Below are positions 10,901 to 22,283 of a DNA stretch of 64,000 nucleotides, in pieces (the first letter of the stretch is position 1; every line of letters starts with the position of its first letter). Under the pieces are notes generated by a model. That model did no database searches and was not told the origin of the DNA. It saw only the letters and a list, made by a program, of their open reading frames with translations. The stretch spans positions 2,418,001-2,482,000 of the forward strand of contig RQOL01000861.1 in the NCBI GenBank assembly GCA_013076295.1, given 5' to 3'. The DNA is from Sanderia malayensis. Its lineage: Eukaryota > Cnidaria > Scyphozoa > Semaeostomeae > Pelagiidae. A program made the position numbers and the translations under genes.

Positions 10901-13762
10901 TAATAAATAAATAAATAATCCCATGAACCTGCAAAAAAGTTATTTATCTTAGATTATTTGAGTTATGCTTCAAATTGTTTTGTTCACCATATTCTTTATC
11001 ATGCGTTCTCAAAAATTGCTTTCTTGAAATTCTGAAGTTTATGCGAATTAAAATCAAATAAATCCTTTTCCTTGAACATCAATGTTTCTTGATCATCAAA
11101 TACTAATGCGTTTTAAAAATATGAAACGAAGCAGGTGTTATTGACGAGAAATTCTTGTTGTATTAGCATCGTTTCTTGCTGAAGTTGACAAAGACGTCTT
11201 TCTATAAGACAAATGTTTTTTGTGTTTAGTAAAGAAATTTGCTGTCAATAATGTTTAAGCAGTTGCAGTTTCCTAGATGACGAACATTTTCGTATGGCCT
11301 ATACGATTTCAGCATAAGACACTGGTAATATAATGTATTTCTGCTAGTTGAATTTGGTGATGATCAATCATTGCATGCGATTGTCTACGTTGCATATCAT
11401 CCTGCTTAGATACGCTATGTTTTTCGTTGGTTGTTGGTGGTATGTATTATTGTTCGTGGAACTCTCTGATATTCTGCTTGCTTGGCAGTACTTTACGTAC
11501 CACTTATGAATATATCTTTTTGTATTGGATATCTAGATGTTGTTTTGTTTCTCGTACTATCATGATAAGTATGTGTAAGAAGAAGTAACGAAAATGGCGA
11601 AGCATGTCATGTCGGTAGACAACTTGCTTCTTTCTTCATTGATTCTTCTTACATTGGCCTGAAGGCCTAAAACTGTTAATGTCTTCTTGTTTCTTGCAAT
11701 ATAGAATGAATAGTAATGTTTTTTAAGATCAGAGGCATATGAGGTACAAACTCGAGTTTTGTACTTCATATGTTTAATTCATCGATCAACATCCTACAAG
11801 GTCATACAAGAGTTTCATCATTTACTCCTACTCAATGGTTGTTGACTGTAGCATTATACATTTGCAGCTGCCTATCGACATCGTTTGCGTAGGATGGGGC
11901 AGAGCTGTGTGCTTTCATATTCTGCTGTGTGTTGATTGCTAAAAATCACTGTAAACTGAACTGTTTTGGTTTTAAAAAGGAACCAATTGGCGAGAATGAC
12001 TGTTGAGCGAGAGTGAATAACAAAGACTCTCGAAAACATGGTCACAGTTGGAAATGTTGCTTTTAATTCTAGTTCTCAGTGAAGATTGCCTACGCCTTAA
12101 TATGTTACGCGTATTCTAAAAGCTTTAAGTTCTTATTTTTTTCTTATTTATTCAGTCCTGATGTGAAGCCACCAAGGAATGAAAGAAGAACATTGAAATT
12201 ATCAAAGCATCCGGACAAAGGATTTGGTTTTTATCTGCAGGTGAAATCTTGTTGTAATGTATCAATGTGGAATCACTGCAGATTGTATTTTTATTTTTTA
12301 ATGTTTGCGTTTTCTTTCCTTCATAGACATTTGTCTTCACTAAATCAAACGGAGGAAAGGATCGTAAGACCTTTGTTCGTTATGTCGAAGAAGAAGGCCC
12401 AGCATATATGTCAGGACTTCGTGAAGGTATTGTTATTTTGTCGCATCATTTTTTGCATTATTTGTCATTTGACATTTTGAAGCTGGAAACGTAATCCAGG
12501 CTTTTTATTTGCTTATTTAGGTGACGTCATTGTTGAGGTTGATGGTGAAGAGGTAAACAACAAGGACCATGCAGAGCTGGTCAACATGATCAAAAATTCA
12601 AAGAGAGAATTGTTGTAAGTAGCTATCATATTTTTACTTATTTTTATACACTTTCATTCAATTTATAGCATCTTGATTCACATCTGATGTGACTTTTGTA
12701 TTGTAGGCTGGTTGTGAAGTTTATTGATGCTTTAAAAAGAGCTGACCTGTGCATTAAAATAAAAAAGAAAAAAGCAAAGTTAAGATCAAGAGTCCGTGAA
12801 TATGAAGAACTTTTGGGAAGAGAAAATGATCTCCAACAACTTTGTAAGTCATGTTTCATAGAAATTTTACGATAACCAAGAGTATCAAAGATGATAGGGT
12901 ATTTGTCTATGACTCTCAATCATTCTCTTGCTGGTTCATTGTAGCACTGGATGAAATGAACTCTATGAAAAGATCAGATTCCACGACGAGTTCTGGTATC
13001 GGACTGTCCGATGATTCATCGGACAATATTACGTCATCTGATGAACAAGTCATAATTCAAACTAGTTGTTTTGAAGAAAGAAGTCCACTTGTTTTTGATT
13101 CAGTGAAGGAAATCAGATATGCTGATGATTCAAATAATAACAATAACAATGCCAGAACACACATAACAACAACTTTCGATCTTCTTAATGATTTTTCAAC
13201 TGAATTATCACTTAAAGAAGAAAGAAAGTCTAAAGCTGTTCATAGAAGTCGCAGTTTTTCTGGAAGCTTTTCCAAAAAAGAGCAAGATAAAAGTTCACCG
13301 AAAGATGATGAAAGAAGTAGTAAAGACGATGGCTTCATAACTGGTGTGCCTTCTTTAACAAAGTCAAGACCTCCAGCTAAAATTGTATCAAATAGAAATA
13401 GCTTTTCAACTGCTGACAACCCCCAAAATTTCCAGTCGACAAAGCCATTGGATAATCACGAAAGAATATTCCACAATCCTGCGAGCAATCATCCAAGTGC
13501 AACTAGAACTCGTTCAGCTCTACCAACTGCAGCAAAGAAAGACCGTCTGTCATCTTTGCCTCCCAAAGACTATACTCCCGGCAAATCGGCGACTTTATCT
13601 AACCCAGCAAGAGACAGGAATATACTATCTCGCAATTCAAGACCGAAATCATACAAGATTGCAGTTACATCAGGAAGTGGAGCGAATAAGAAATATGTGG
13701 AAAGAATTGTATCTTATGATCAAATCAGATCTCGCTCACCACCGCCTGAAACTGATTTATAA
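4943..13762 (+). CDS. PH-coiled coil-PDZ-coiled coil scaffold, tamalin/CYTIP-like
   Basis: I placed 22 coding exons: 4943-4990, 5127-5174, 5359-5469, 5595-5663, 5768-5833, 5924-6054, 6177-6222, 6916-6925, 7030-7102, 7201-7244, 7439-7509, 8468-8549, 8583-9584, 9691-9744, 9830-9869, 10055-10150, 10266-10385, 12156-12240, 12327-12426, 12521-12614, 12707-12843 and 12945-13762. They sum to 3345 nt, 1,114 residues, with every phase matching. Residues about 33-175 form a PH domain (WGYLNCW, KWFTYWVDLCGGTMRLYK, FQLVF, W at the end) followed by a coiled coil, resembling the PHCCEx module of TIAM/SIF. A long polar region follows. The PDZ (about 710-800) has a GFGF ligand loop; the basic helix after it resembles tamalin (GRASP) and CYTIP. 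The C-terminus is ETDL, a class I PDZ ligand. No RhoGEF domain is present. Exon 4 needs a GC donor and exon 8 is 10 nt. The 1.77-kb intron at 10386-12155 is the place to suspect two genes, but frames join across it. Likely role, by analogy: membrane-associated trafficking or GTPase scaffold. Confidence 0.82.
6291..6319. promoter_or_regulatory. Paired CACGTG E-boxes in intron 7 of the PH-PDZ gene
   Basis: TCACGTGA at 6291-6298 and CACGTG at 6313-6318 lie about 20 bp apart within the intron 6223-6915. Such palindromes bind bHLH-ZIP factors (USF, MITF, Myc-Max) in animals. Function here is unproven. Confidence 0.3.
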
Positions 13763-14317
13763 TTTATTTCTCATTATCCCATCGTTTTAGGTAGTTGAGT
13801 TGAGTTCTTTAAATCTTTTGAATTTTCCGACTCTCTGAAAGTGAGTCTTTCCTTCTACATATCATCGTATGTATTTGGTTTGTACTAATTTTAGAGGAAT
13901 TGGGTAGCTGTCTTTTTGAGCTGTCATTAAAATTGATTATTTATATTAATGTTCATGCGTTGTTTTATGCTGATGCAAATAATTACCTTGATTGCATTTA
14001 CCAATATATTTGATGATTTAAACCAAATATATTTTGAATTTTTCTACTATACCTCCCACTATCTGAATGAATAACCGCATTTTATCAATTTTATGCTGAT
14101 ATTGTACCTGATATTATGTTGTTGTTTTTTCACGAATCTGCAACTTGGAGGTCAAACCAAAAATAGAAAAATCTCTATTTTTAACCATTTGTAACCTTTT
14201 TTCTCACCTCCCAGGGGGGACGGGGGGTGCTTATACCAATCCCCCCTGCAAAGTGGAGGTGAGTGAGGTGGTGTGCATGAGTCACGTGATCTAAACTAAA
14301 ATGCGAGCTGTCTCAAA
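13763..14317. other. Intergenic region between PH-PDZ gene and receptor gene
   Basis: Holds the 3' UTR of the PH-PDZ gene and the upstream region of the receptor. A G-run/C-run segment at about 14210-14250 has CCCAGGGGGGACGGGGGG and CCCCCC and could fold. No gene is seen. Confidence 0.6.
14282..14289. promoter_or_regulatory. TCACGTGA E-box just upstream of receptor start
   Basis: A perfect 8-bp palindrome TCACGTGA ends 28 bp before the receptor ATG at 14318. This is a common proximal-promoter site for USF/MITF-type factors in animals. It may lie in the 5' UTR rather than upstream of transcription. Confidence 0.4.
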
Positions 14318-17300
14318 ATGGAGGCCATAGTATCATCAAAGATTTCTATTCGGAAAATTATCTTGTTAATTTTGTTTTTATGCGTGAGATTATATGGTAA
14401 GTAATGTTTCTTGACTACTACTTTTTTACTTTATTACTTTACTGCTTCTCTTTTTATCTACTGTATCGTGTACTCCTTCGATTAGTTGGCCTAAAATGCA
14501 GTCAAAATCGTGGCCTATTTTTTTGCGAAGTTTATCTTTGAACTTCATGCCTAGCAATTTAGCTATTATGAGGATTTCGAAAATGCGAGAATTAATTGAA
14601 TCATTTTGGTTCACATAATTGAGGATATTAAGAAATATCTCAAGATTTTCAGGGCCGATCAAATAAAAATAGAAGGTTTCTCTAATTAAACATCTAGACC
14701 CATTGTATACTTTCATCACTTGTCAAGTGAAGTGTGAATTGGAAGTCTTTGAGTATGTGTTTATGTATGCTACGTCGGTTTTTATTTTCGACTTTTCAAC
14801 GAAACAAATAGTTTGCTTGTTGGGTACAAGCTCGGAAGTGTTAAACACGGCAATGGTTGTTTTATTCTGGGTTGAATTCAAAGCAACTTGAATAGTGAAT
14901 AACTGCGTGATATCTTATTTCATGAAGTGGTTTGTCTGAGGCGTCCTTGACGTTTATTCAAAATTCTCAGACACAATGGCGCCACTAAGCGCCACCGCGG
15001 ATGATGTTTTACGTGCGCAGTATCACTCATAAATGATTATCTTTCATATGGCTAGGAGCCTGGGGTCAAATCAGGTCAAGTTCATTAGGGCCAGTCAAAG
15101 TGTCACTTTTGTTCAGCGGTCTCTAACTTGACATGGCCGATTAAGTTTTCATAGTTGGGTTCGCCACCAGAGAACTGGGTCCCACATGCCAATTTCCCTC
15201 AGCATTTACGTCACTAATTTAATTTGAAAGCAATACATAACAGTGAAGCAATAATTATATACGCTAGAATAATTACATTGTCCAGTTGTTTACCAAGCAT
15301 TCTCATATACTCATTAACGAGAAATTAAGCACATGGACATAGTAACCAGCACAATCACTTGATATTCATCCTCACCTCTTTTCCTTCTCACTGTAAAAAA
15401 CTGTTGCTCTTTTGTTTTGGTACGCTTTGCACTAAACTGCGACAGGAAAGGAATAATGAAAAGATGTAAGAGCAGAATGCAAATATTGATTAACACTGGA
15501 TTCTGCCTGGGTATTATCATATTTAACTTGAACAATGTTGTTTCTATTGAATATGAGGGCTAGTTTCAGCATTCCTGTAATTAAAAGTTAGGATAGAGTA
15601 GTTTGATATATTGGCAACATTGAAAGGGGTGGAGCTATAATCCCGAGTGAATAGGCTGTTCAATAGTAATAGGATATATCAGGGAAAGTTCGATCTCCGG
15701 GATAGCATTTCACCTTGAAATCCTCTTTGATGTTAAGAAACCTCTTATACGGCCAGGGTAATTGCAATTGACTCCTGCTCATAAATGTTGTATGGAAATC
15801 TTTTGAAAATATACCTTTGCATTCGCAAATGTGATTTAAATGATTATTGTTGGGGCAAGCAAGTATTGTTCAAGATTTATTGTCATCTTGGAATGTTCCT
15901 CTTTTAAATCTTGTAGGAGTTGAGGAGATAACTGCCATGGGTAATTTATCATGTCCTTTCAATTCTCAACTTAATAATTACATTTTGTTTGGTACATGAA
16001 AAGATTTTCAGTTGTACTGTTAGTAGATTGTTGTTCGGCCGTATTATGATATTGAAGATATTGATCTCTCTAGATATTCTGTATTCTTCGGGCAATTTTC
16101 TCTCATTTTGTTGTGCATATTTATCAGCTTCAACATGAGCTCCGTGTTAGATAATGATTTATATCCAAGTATGAAACTTCAGTTTAAAAAAGTCGTCAAA
16201 CAAGAACCTATAAGCAAGACAAAAAATTATACAGCAAACAACAATCCACTTTATTCTTCGACAAAGTCAGTCAACAATACAAGTAGTCAAACCATTTTTA
16301 ATATTCGTCGTGGTAAGTTAATAAAATTTCATTTCATTTATTTACTTGTTGAATGTTGTCGAAATAAAACTATTAATAATCTTATGCATTTGTTGAATAT
16401 AATGTTTTTTCGTGGTATTCTTATGTTTAATTGCTGTCAGAACAAAGTATCGTTCACACATATCTGGTAATAGCATGGCTGTGCTATTCCTGTGAATGAA
16501 AACAGAAGCACTTTGTGTTTCCTTGTATTGTACCATGTATTTCGCCACTTGTCATAGCACGAACAAATTCTTACAATATAGACTAGTTTCAGGTCTCTCT
16601 GCTTGGCAACAAACGAAGGCATCTGTTTTGAGAGCTTTACTGTGATACGATGGGTTAGTCATATTTTTTGCTGATTAAGTTCCAAGACAGCTGTTTCTGC
16701 CGAAATTTTGCTTGCGACGTGTCTCACAAATTTACTGAATGCGTTTTTCACGCGTTTGTCTGTAAAACAATATTATAAGTAATTATATTTACTTGCTAAC
16801 GGTATGAAAGATTATGGACTTTACGAGAAAAAGATGATATGATTCTGTTCTATTTTCTTGTGCCATTCATGTTTATAAATGAGAAAGAACAGGCCACGAT
16901 AATGTGTATTGTCGTTGGGAAAAAAGACAATGCTTCCCAATGAAACAAAGAGATCTTATGTGCTACAAGGTCGGTTGGGGCTTGTTTTGAAACCAGTCAA
17001 AATTGGTGAGCTTTTATCGTTCATAATTTTGTTTGTATGTAAAGAATTAAATACATTTGATATCAGAAAACATTTAACTAAATTTGGTTTAAACTTGTCG
17101 AAAATCAATGGACGTAATTTTTGATTTTCTATCTTTGTTTTTCATCACCTGTAACAATAAGTACCTATATTCATTATTCTATGATAAATTATCACATATT
17201 TCAAAAATTTCTTTTCAAAAATTTTGTCATGCATTTGTATACGTAAATTTTATCGTTTCCTACCAAATGTTTTTATTGAAAGTATTGCAGTGATTCATTG

Positions 17301-20065
17301 CGAAATACGTACTCTGTTGGTTGTTCCATGAATTTCAAGTAACAATATCTTCAACTGTTGTTTATCTTGATTTATATTGTGTTAAATAATTGAAATTTGT
17401 CAAGCACCCAGTTGCGTGTTGTTTTGTTGTGCTATTTAGGTGTGCAGGCTTTTTAAACTACAACTACCTGCTAATTGTGATCTCATTTTATCCATATGAT
17501 CTATTTTTTAATTTTTTAACTCCGTCAGCCTAATCTGTGTTGTTTTTGTTGTTAGATTTATTGCTGCGTTTCCATACCTACATTCAGTTTTTGTTTTAAC
17601 GAATATCTTATGTTCAATTGTAGGTTCTGGTAAAGTCACCCCAAGCCCATTAACAACTCGAAAGTTGATAGCCAGAGAAAATTTCTTTCCCTCCTCACAA
17701 AATGACACAGTAGCACCTTTAATTCCTGTCAAGTGTAAATGCACAGAATGTGGACCTCATCAGAAAATTTGCCAGTCGGGTGAGGGCTGTTTTGTTGGGC
17801 AAACATACATTCATAAATCAAGGAAGATTCTTGATGTCACATTCGGATGTCTGCATGATAACAAGGTAATTTTATCTTTCCCTTATACACCTTTTGCATC
17901 GTGCGTATTTTAGAGGTCTGGCACTAGTTTTTGGGTGAAAAATTATTTCACCCTCAGCATCTTTTTCACCCAAAAACTAGTGCCAGACCTCTAAAATACG
18001 CACGATGCAAAAGGTGTATTCTTTTCTTCCTTTATCTTGTTGTTTGTTTGCCTATCACGGTGTCTACACGCTTTCTTATTGACCTGTTTATTTATTATTA
18101 TTTCTCTTCAGGCTCAACAACTCCACTTGACATGTGGATTTCATTACAAGCAGGGCAAGAAAGAAAAAGAGACAACAATTCTGAGTGGGGCTGGTACTAC
18201 TAAAAATCGAGTCTTGACTAAATGTTGTACAACTGATATGTGCAATACAATTCTTCCACCAATTCCACCTCGCAATTGGACTAATAGTAAGTTGAAATGT
18301 CCCCATTTTAATTATTCATAAGACAGTTTTCTTCTACCGTGCTCTTGGCGCTTTCATCGGTGTCGATCATTCAGTCAGGGAAACAGATAAATGTCAGTTG
18401 TTTTCCTCCTCTTTCTTTTTCGTGTAGTAATTTAATTTCAGGGAGTCTTCTCTTGATGCCTTATCTAATTATCTCCTATAATGCCCATTGTGAAGCAGTA
18501 ATGGAAAGGGTTATTATTTCTTTATTAGATGTGGAAACCAGCAATGCCAATACTAACCACCATAAAACGTTCTCAAAAAACATGGCAATTAGCATTGGTG
18601 CGCCAATCGCAGCATTCCTTTTTCTGCTTGTTATCATCGTTGCCATATTCAAATATCTACAACGTAAAGAAGGAAGCTTTACCAAACAAATGCACGTAGA
18701 CAACTCTGGCACAACATTGATGGCAATTCCCCTTGGTGAAGATTCCCTACGAAGCCTTATTGACCAATCATGTACATCCGGAAGTGGCTCGGGTCTGCCT
18801 TTCTTGGTGCAGCGTACAGTGGCCCGTCAAATCATCTTGATAGATTTGGTTGGCAAGGGAAGATATGGAGAGGTATGGCGTGGACACTGGCAAGGTGAGA
18901 ACGTAGCAGTGAAGATATTCAATTCAAGAGATGAAGAATCTTGGACACGTGAAACAGAGATTTACAATACAGTCATGTTACGTCATGATAATATCCTTGG
19001 CTTTATTGCATCGGATATTGCTACACGTAATTCTGAGACGTGTATGTGGTTAATAACACATTTTCATTGCAATGGTTCCTTGTACGATTATCTAACTCAT
19101 CATACATTGGATGCACAACAGATGATTCTATTGGCCCATTCAGCGTCATGTGGTTTAGCTCATTTGCATACGGAGATATTCGGGATGCGCGGGAAGCCCG
19201 CGATTGCCCACAGAGATATGAAGTCAAAGAACATATTAGTGAAGAAAAATGGACAGTGTGTCATTTCAGACTTGGGTTTAGCTGTTTTACATTCAAAGGA
19301 AACAAATCAATTGGACATAGCTGTTTCAAGAAGAGTAGGCACGAAAAGGTACATGGCACCCGAAGTACTTGAAGAAGTCATCAATTGCAATTCATTTGAT
19401 TCGTTCAAACAAGTTGATGTTTATGCATTTGGTTTGGTATTATGGGAAATTGCTCGCAAGTCGGTTTGCGCAGGTATAGTACTTCATTCATCATCACCAT
19501 AATATCACCGATATTTGATTCAATTTGAATGCTGATCATAATGATAATGATAATGATTTGCAGGTGTGGTAGAAGACTATCAGCCACCCTTCTATGACTG
19601 TTTACATCAAGATCCATCATTTGATGAAGTGAAAGAGATTGTATGCGTACAAAAGAGAAGACCCGAAATTCCTTTACGCTGGAGACAGGATGTTGTATGT
19701 AGCTACAACCTACACGCTGCTATTCTTATTCGTTTTCTTTCCTCTGATTACACGAATTATTGATAACGACGATCTGAGATAGGAGACGCAAATTGCTTGA
19801 CACTTGTGATAACGTTTGATGTATTTCTTAGGTTATGGAGAAAATGGCAAAATTTATGCAAGAATGTTGGTATCAGAACCCATCGGCGAGACTAACATCG
19901 TTGAGATTAAAGAAATGTCTCGGTCGTCTGCACGAACATTTTAATAATCAAAGCCCGGACCAGATGAACGAAATAGTCATCTCCAACAAGAAAAATGTTT
20001 ATATTTCTTTAGATAGCAATGCATCTGGTCTTACTAGTACAGCCACAAGCGGAGTGGAAAGTTAA
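14318..20065 (+). CDS. TGF-beta/BMP type I receptor kinase, ALK1/ALK2 (ACVR1)-like
   Basis: Six exons (14318-14396, 17624-17865, 18112-18286, 18529-19473, 19564-19694, 19832-20065) join in frame to 601 residues. Exon 1 encodes a signal peptide (hydrophobic [10 protein letters not shown]). The ectodomain has the type I cysteine pattern and ends in the signature CCTTDMCN. A transmembrane helix (about 187-210) precedes a GS box, [19 protein letters not shown] (about 252-270), including the Leu-Pro FKBP12-binding site. The kinase shows [24 protein letters not shown] (usual HRDLKSKN), DLGLA and GTKRYMAPE. The L45 loop [13 protein letters not shown] is closest to ALK1/ALK2, suggesting BMP-type SMAD1/5 signalling. 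Ligand binding with a type II receptor would lead to GS phosphorylation. It is longer than usual (about 500-530) because of a longer ectodomain linker and C-terminal tail. Intron 1 is 3.2 kb and holds a possible alternative first exon. Confidence 0.93.
15917..15940 (+). other. Possible 24-nt microexon in receptor intron 1
   Basis: The sequence is flanked by a plausible acceptor (CTTGTAG) and donor (GGTAAT). It would enter and leave in phase 1, matching the exon 1 to exon 2 junction, and add GVEEITAM in frame. This is a pattern match only. Confidence 0.2.
16135..16312 (+). other. Possible alternative first exon of the receptor gene
   Basis: An open frame from ATG 16135 ([13 protein letters not shown]...) runs 178 nt to a strong donor (CGTCGTG/GTAAGT) in phase 1, the same phase as the acceptor of receptor exon 2. 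It contains NxS/T sites. In the same frame, codons just upstream encode a hydrophobic run ([13 protein letters not shown]) like a signal peptide, but no in-frame ATG precedes it before the TAG at 16024. It could be an alternative N-terminus, an exon of a separate gene, or chance. Confidence 0.35.
17885..18019. repeat. Perfect 58-bp inverted-repeat hairpin (MITE-like) in receptor intron 2
   Basis: The left arm 17885-17942 and right arm 17962-18019 are exact reverse complements with a 19-bp loop. Arms begin ATACACCTTTTGCATCGTGC. TA at each edge would fit a TA target site of the Tc1/mariner type. No internal gene. Confidence 0.95.
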
Positions 20066-20726
20066 GGAATTGCATTATGAGTTATTTTGTTGCTTATCTG
20101 AAAATGCTGGGCATGATTTATTCTTAATTGATTTATTAATCATAATTTCAACATCTTAATTTGATGCTTTAAAAATTGGAGAAATACGAACCATTTGCAA
20201 GCATGGTTGGAGGAACATCGCATAACTCATTTAACTCTTTCGTTTCGGGTTACTTATAAATATCATCATAGTCGGGTCGGGTGTAATTAATTGTAAATAA
20301 AAATTCCAACTTTACAAAACTTTTTCGTTGACGGAATTTTATAAATAATTTTCTAACATTCAAATATTGTATGTACATAAAGCCAAAAAAAATATTTAAA
20401 CGCACTAAGATTATAAATTAGCTGTTATGTAGAGTCACTAATACTTTTTTCTTTTACTTTTCTTTGTCAATATTTTATTGTTATTATCCTTTGAAATGGA
20501 TTTTTTCATTTCATTATGTATCTTGTACGTAGTTATAAATAATGTTATTATTCATTCTTAATCTTTATTGCATTTTATTGTTTTCTAAAAATACTCAAAA
20601 TTAGACATGCATTTGCAGTGCACCAAAATTGAACAATGCCAGGTCTTCCAAGCACTAGAATTTATAAACAAAAATATTGACACAGTCAATAGCCTGGTTG
20701 TTATTCCACAAGCGTGCCAACCCTAA
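20066..20726. other. 3' flank of the receptor gene
   Basis: AT-rich DNA with an AATAAA at about 20296-20301 that may be the poly(A) signal of the receptor. No other gene is seen. A tRNA-like A box (TAGCCTGGTTG) starts near 20691 and belongs to the foldback element that follows. Confidence 0.5.
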
Positions 20727-20979
20727 GGTCTGCAGTTCAAATCCAGCTACGTGCAGTTTAATTTTAATTTCTATTAAAATGTATTTATAGAAAGGAATAA
20801 AGACTATGTTTGCATGTGTTCAAGCGTCGGGTGCAGTGGCGTGGAGGTTGGGCTACGGGGTGTGCACCGACAAGGTAAGTGGTTCGAGACCAGTGGAAGT
20901 CGAATTAATTGACATGCAAGTAATTGCAGGTAAGTATATTCATCATTTCTCGCTAAGATCTGTTCTCGTACTGGTCTAC

Positions 20980-21170
20980 TCTCCTAGTGATCTCTTCTCA
21001 CGGTCATCTATGCTCCTAGTGGTCTACTCTTGCAGTCATCTATGCTTCTAGTGGTCTACTCTCGCAGTCATCTATGCTTCTAGTGGTCTACTCTCGCAGT
21101 CATCTATGCTTCTAGTCATCTGTTCTCCTAGCGATCAACTCTTGTAGTGATATGCTCTTCTAGTGATGTA
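20980..21170. repeat. Minisatellite, unit about 31 bp
   Basis: Imperfect tandem copies of a unit containing TGGTCTACTCTCGCAGTCAT and CTATGCTTCTAG, with decay at both ends. Confidence 0.85.
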
Positions 21171-21360
21171 TGTGCGAATGATCGCAAACGCATTGCGTCT
21201 AGATTGAAAGCTGGGGGGTCATTGCGCGTGTTGAGAAATTCAGTAGGGCCACATCGCGTGACTCGTGAAAAATCTAGGGGGAGATAAATTTCCTTTGCGT
21301 TTTCCCTAGAGGTCTTTTCTTGTAACAAAAAGTTGATCCACCTCCCCTTATTTTTTTGCC

Positions 21361-21500
21361 GGGTGAGCAATGTCCCCTTGTTGGTTGCCACCATTTGCGC
21401 GATGTCCCCTTATTGTTTGCCCCCATTTGCGCGATGTCCCTTGTTGGTTGTAACCATTTGCACAAGGTCCTTTTGTTGGCCACAGGCCCGATGTCCCTGT
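21361..21500. repeat. Minisatellite, unit about 33 bp
   Basis: About four imperfect copies of a unit with GATGTCCCCTTGTTGGTTG followed by CACCATTTGCGC. The open frames over it are repeat translations. Confidence 0.85.
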
Positions 21501-21885
21501 TACATTAACATATTAATAGGCACATCGAGCAATTGCCTGTTAATCTAATCTAAGGTATGGTAAATACCTTAGACCAGATTTATTTTACTTACTTTATTTA
21601 TTTATTTACCATACCTTACACTAGATTTATTTCTCTAGAATTACATTTTAAGTTATAGAAGAGGAGAAGTAACTTACCTTGTCTCGAACCACTTACCTTG
21701 TCGGTGCACACCCCGTAGCCCAACCTCCACGCCACTGCACCCGACGCTTGGACAAGTGCAAATATAGTCTTTATTCTTTTCTATGAATACATTTTAATAG
21801 AAATTAAAACAAAACTGCACGTAGCTGGATTTGAACTGCAGACTGCAGACCCAACAATTGCCAATTGCTGGATATACCACAAAGC

Positions 21886-22283
21886 AACTGCAACGACTTT
21901 TTCAGAAGTGTCAATCCATTATACGTTTCTCAAAAATAAATTTTTGCATCGCGTTTCATTTTTGTCAACTCGTAATATCAGAATGAAAAACTCTTCAGTT
22001 TGTTATGAAAAGAAAGAATTGAAAGAAGTTAAAACAAATCTCTAGATATCGTATTAATATATATCAAGCTACACTCTTAGCAACATAAACTTACTGATAC
22101 AAACTGTAAATTTATAGGTTTACTAACTTCTTAAAGGAAGATCTTTCCGCATCAAGCAGTAAATTTGTTGTTTATATTAAACCATGCAATTCTTTGCAAC
22201 TAAATCTGTCTAAACAATGAAGTAGTATAACAAAGAAAAGGAAAATAGTCAGATGGATGAAAATGCTTGATAAAATTTCTTAG
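21886..22283. other. Intergenic, probable EML 3' UTR
   Basis: AT-rich sequence downstream of the EML stop codon on the minus strand. No gene or repeat recognised. Confidence 0.4.

Larger units (their letters stand above)
20690..21885. repeat. Foldback element with two tRNA-like sequences per arm
   Basis: The arms 20727-20891 and 21681-21853 are near-identical reverse complements of about 165 bp. Each arm contains two pol III-like promoters: TAGCCTGGTTG with AGTTCAAATCC, and TGGCGTGGAGG with GGTTCGAGACC. The left-arm outer A box lies just outside the inverted part. The interior holds two tandem repeats (20980-21170 and 21361-21500) and a further 24-bp inverted repeat (about 21542-21565 against 21598-21625). 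No transposase frame is present, so it would be non-autonomous. Confidence 0.85.

Noticed and set aside
18339..18528. Upstream part of the long receptor open frame as coding
   Set aside because: The acceptor at 18527-18528 joins exon 3 in phase; the earlier codons are intron sequence.
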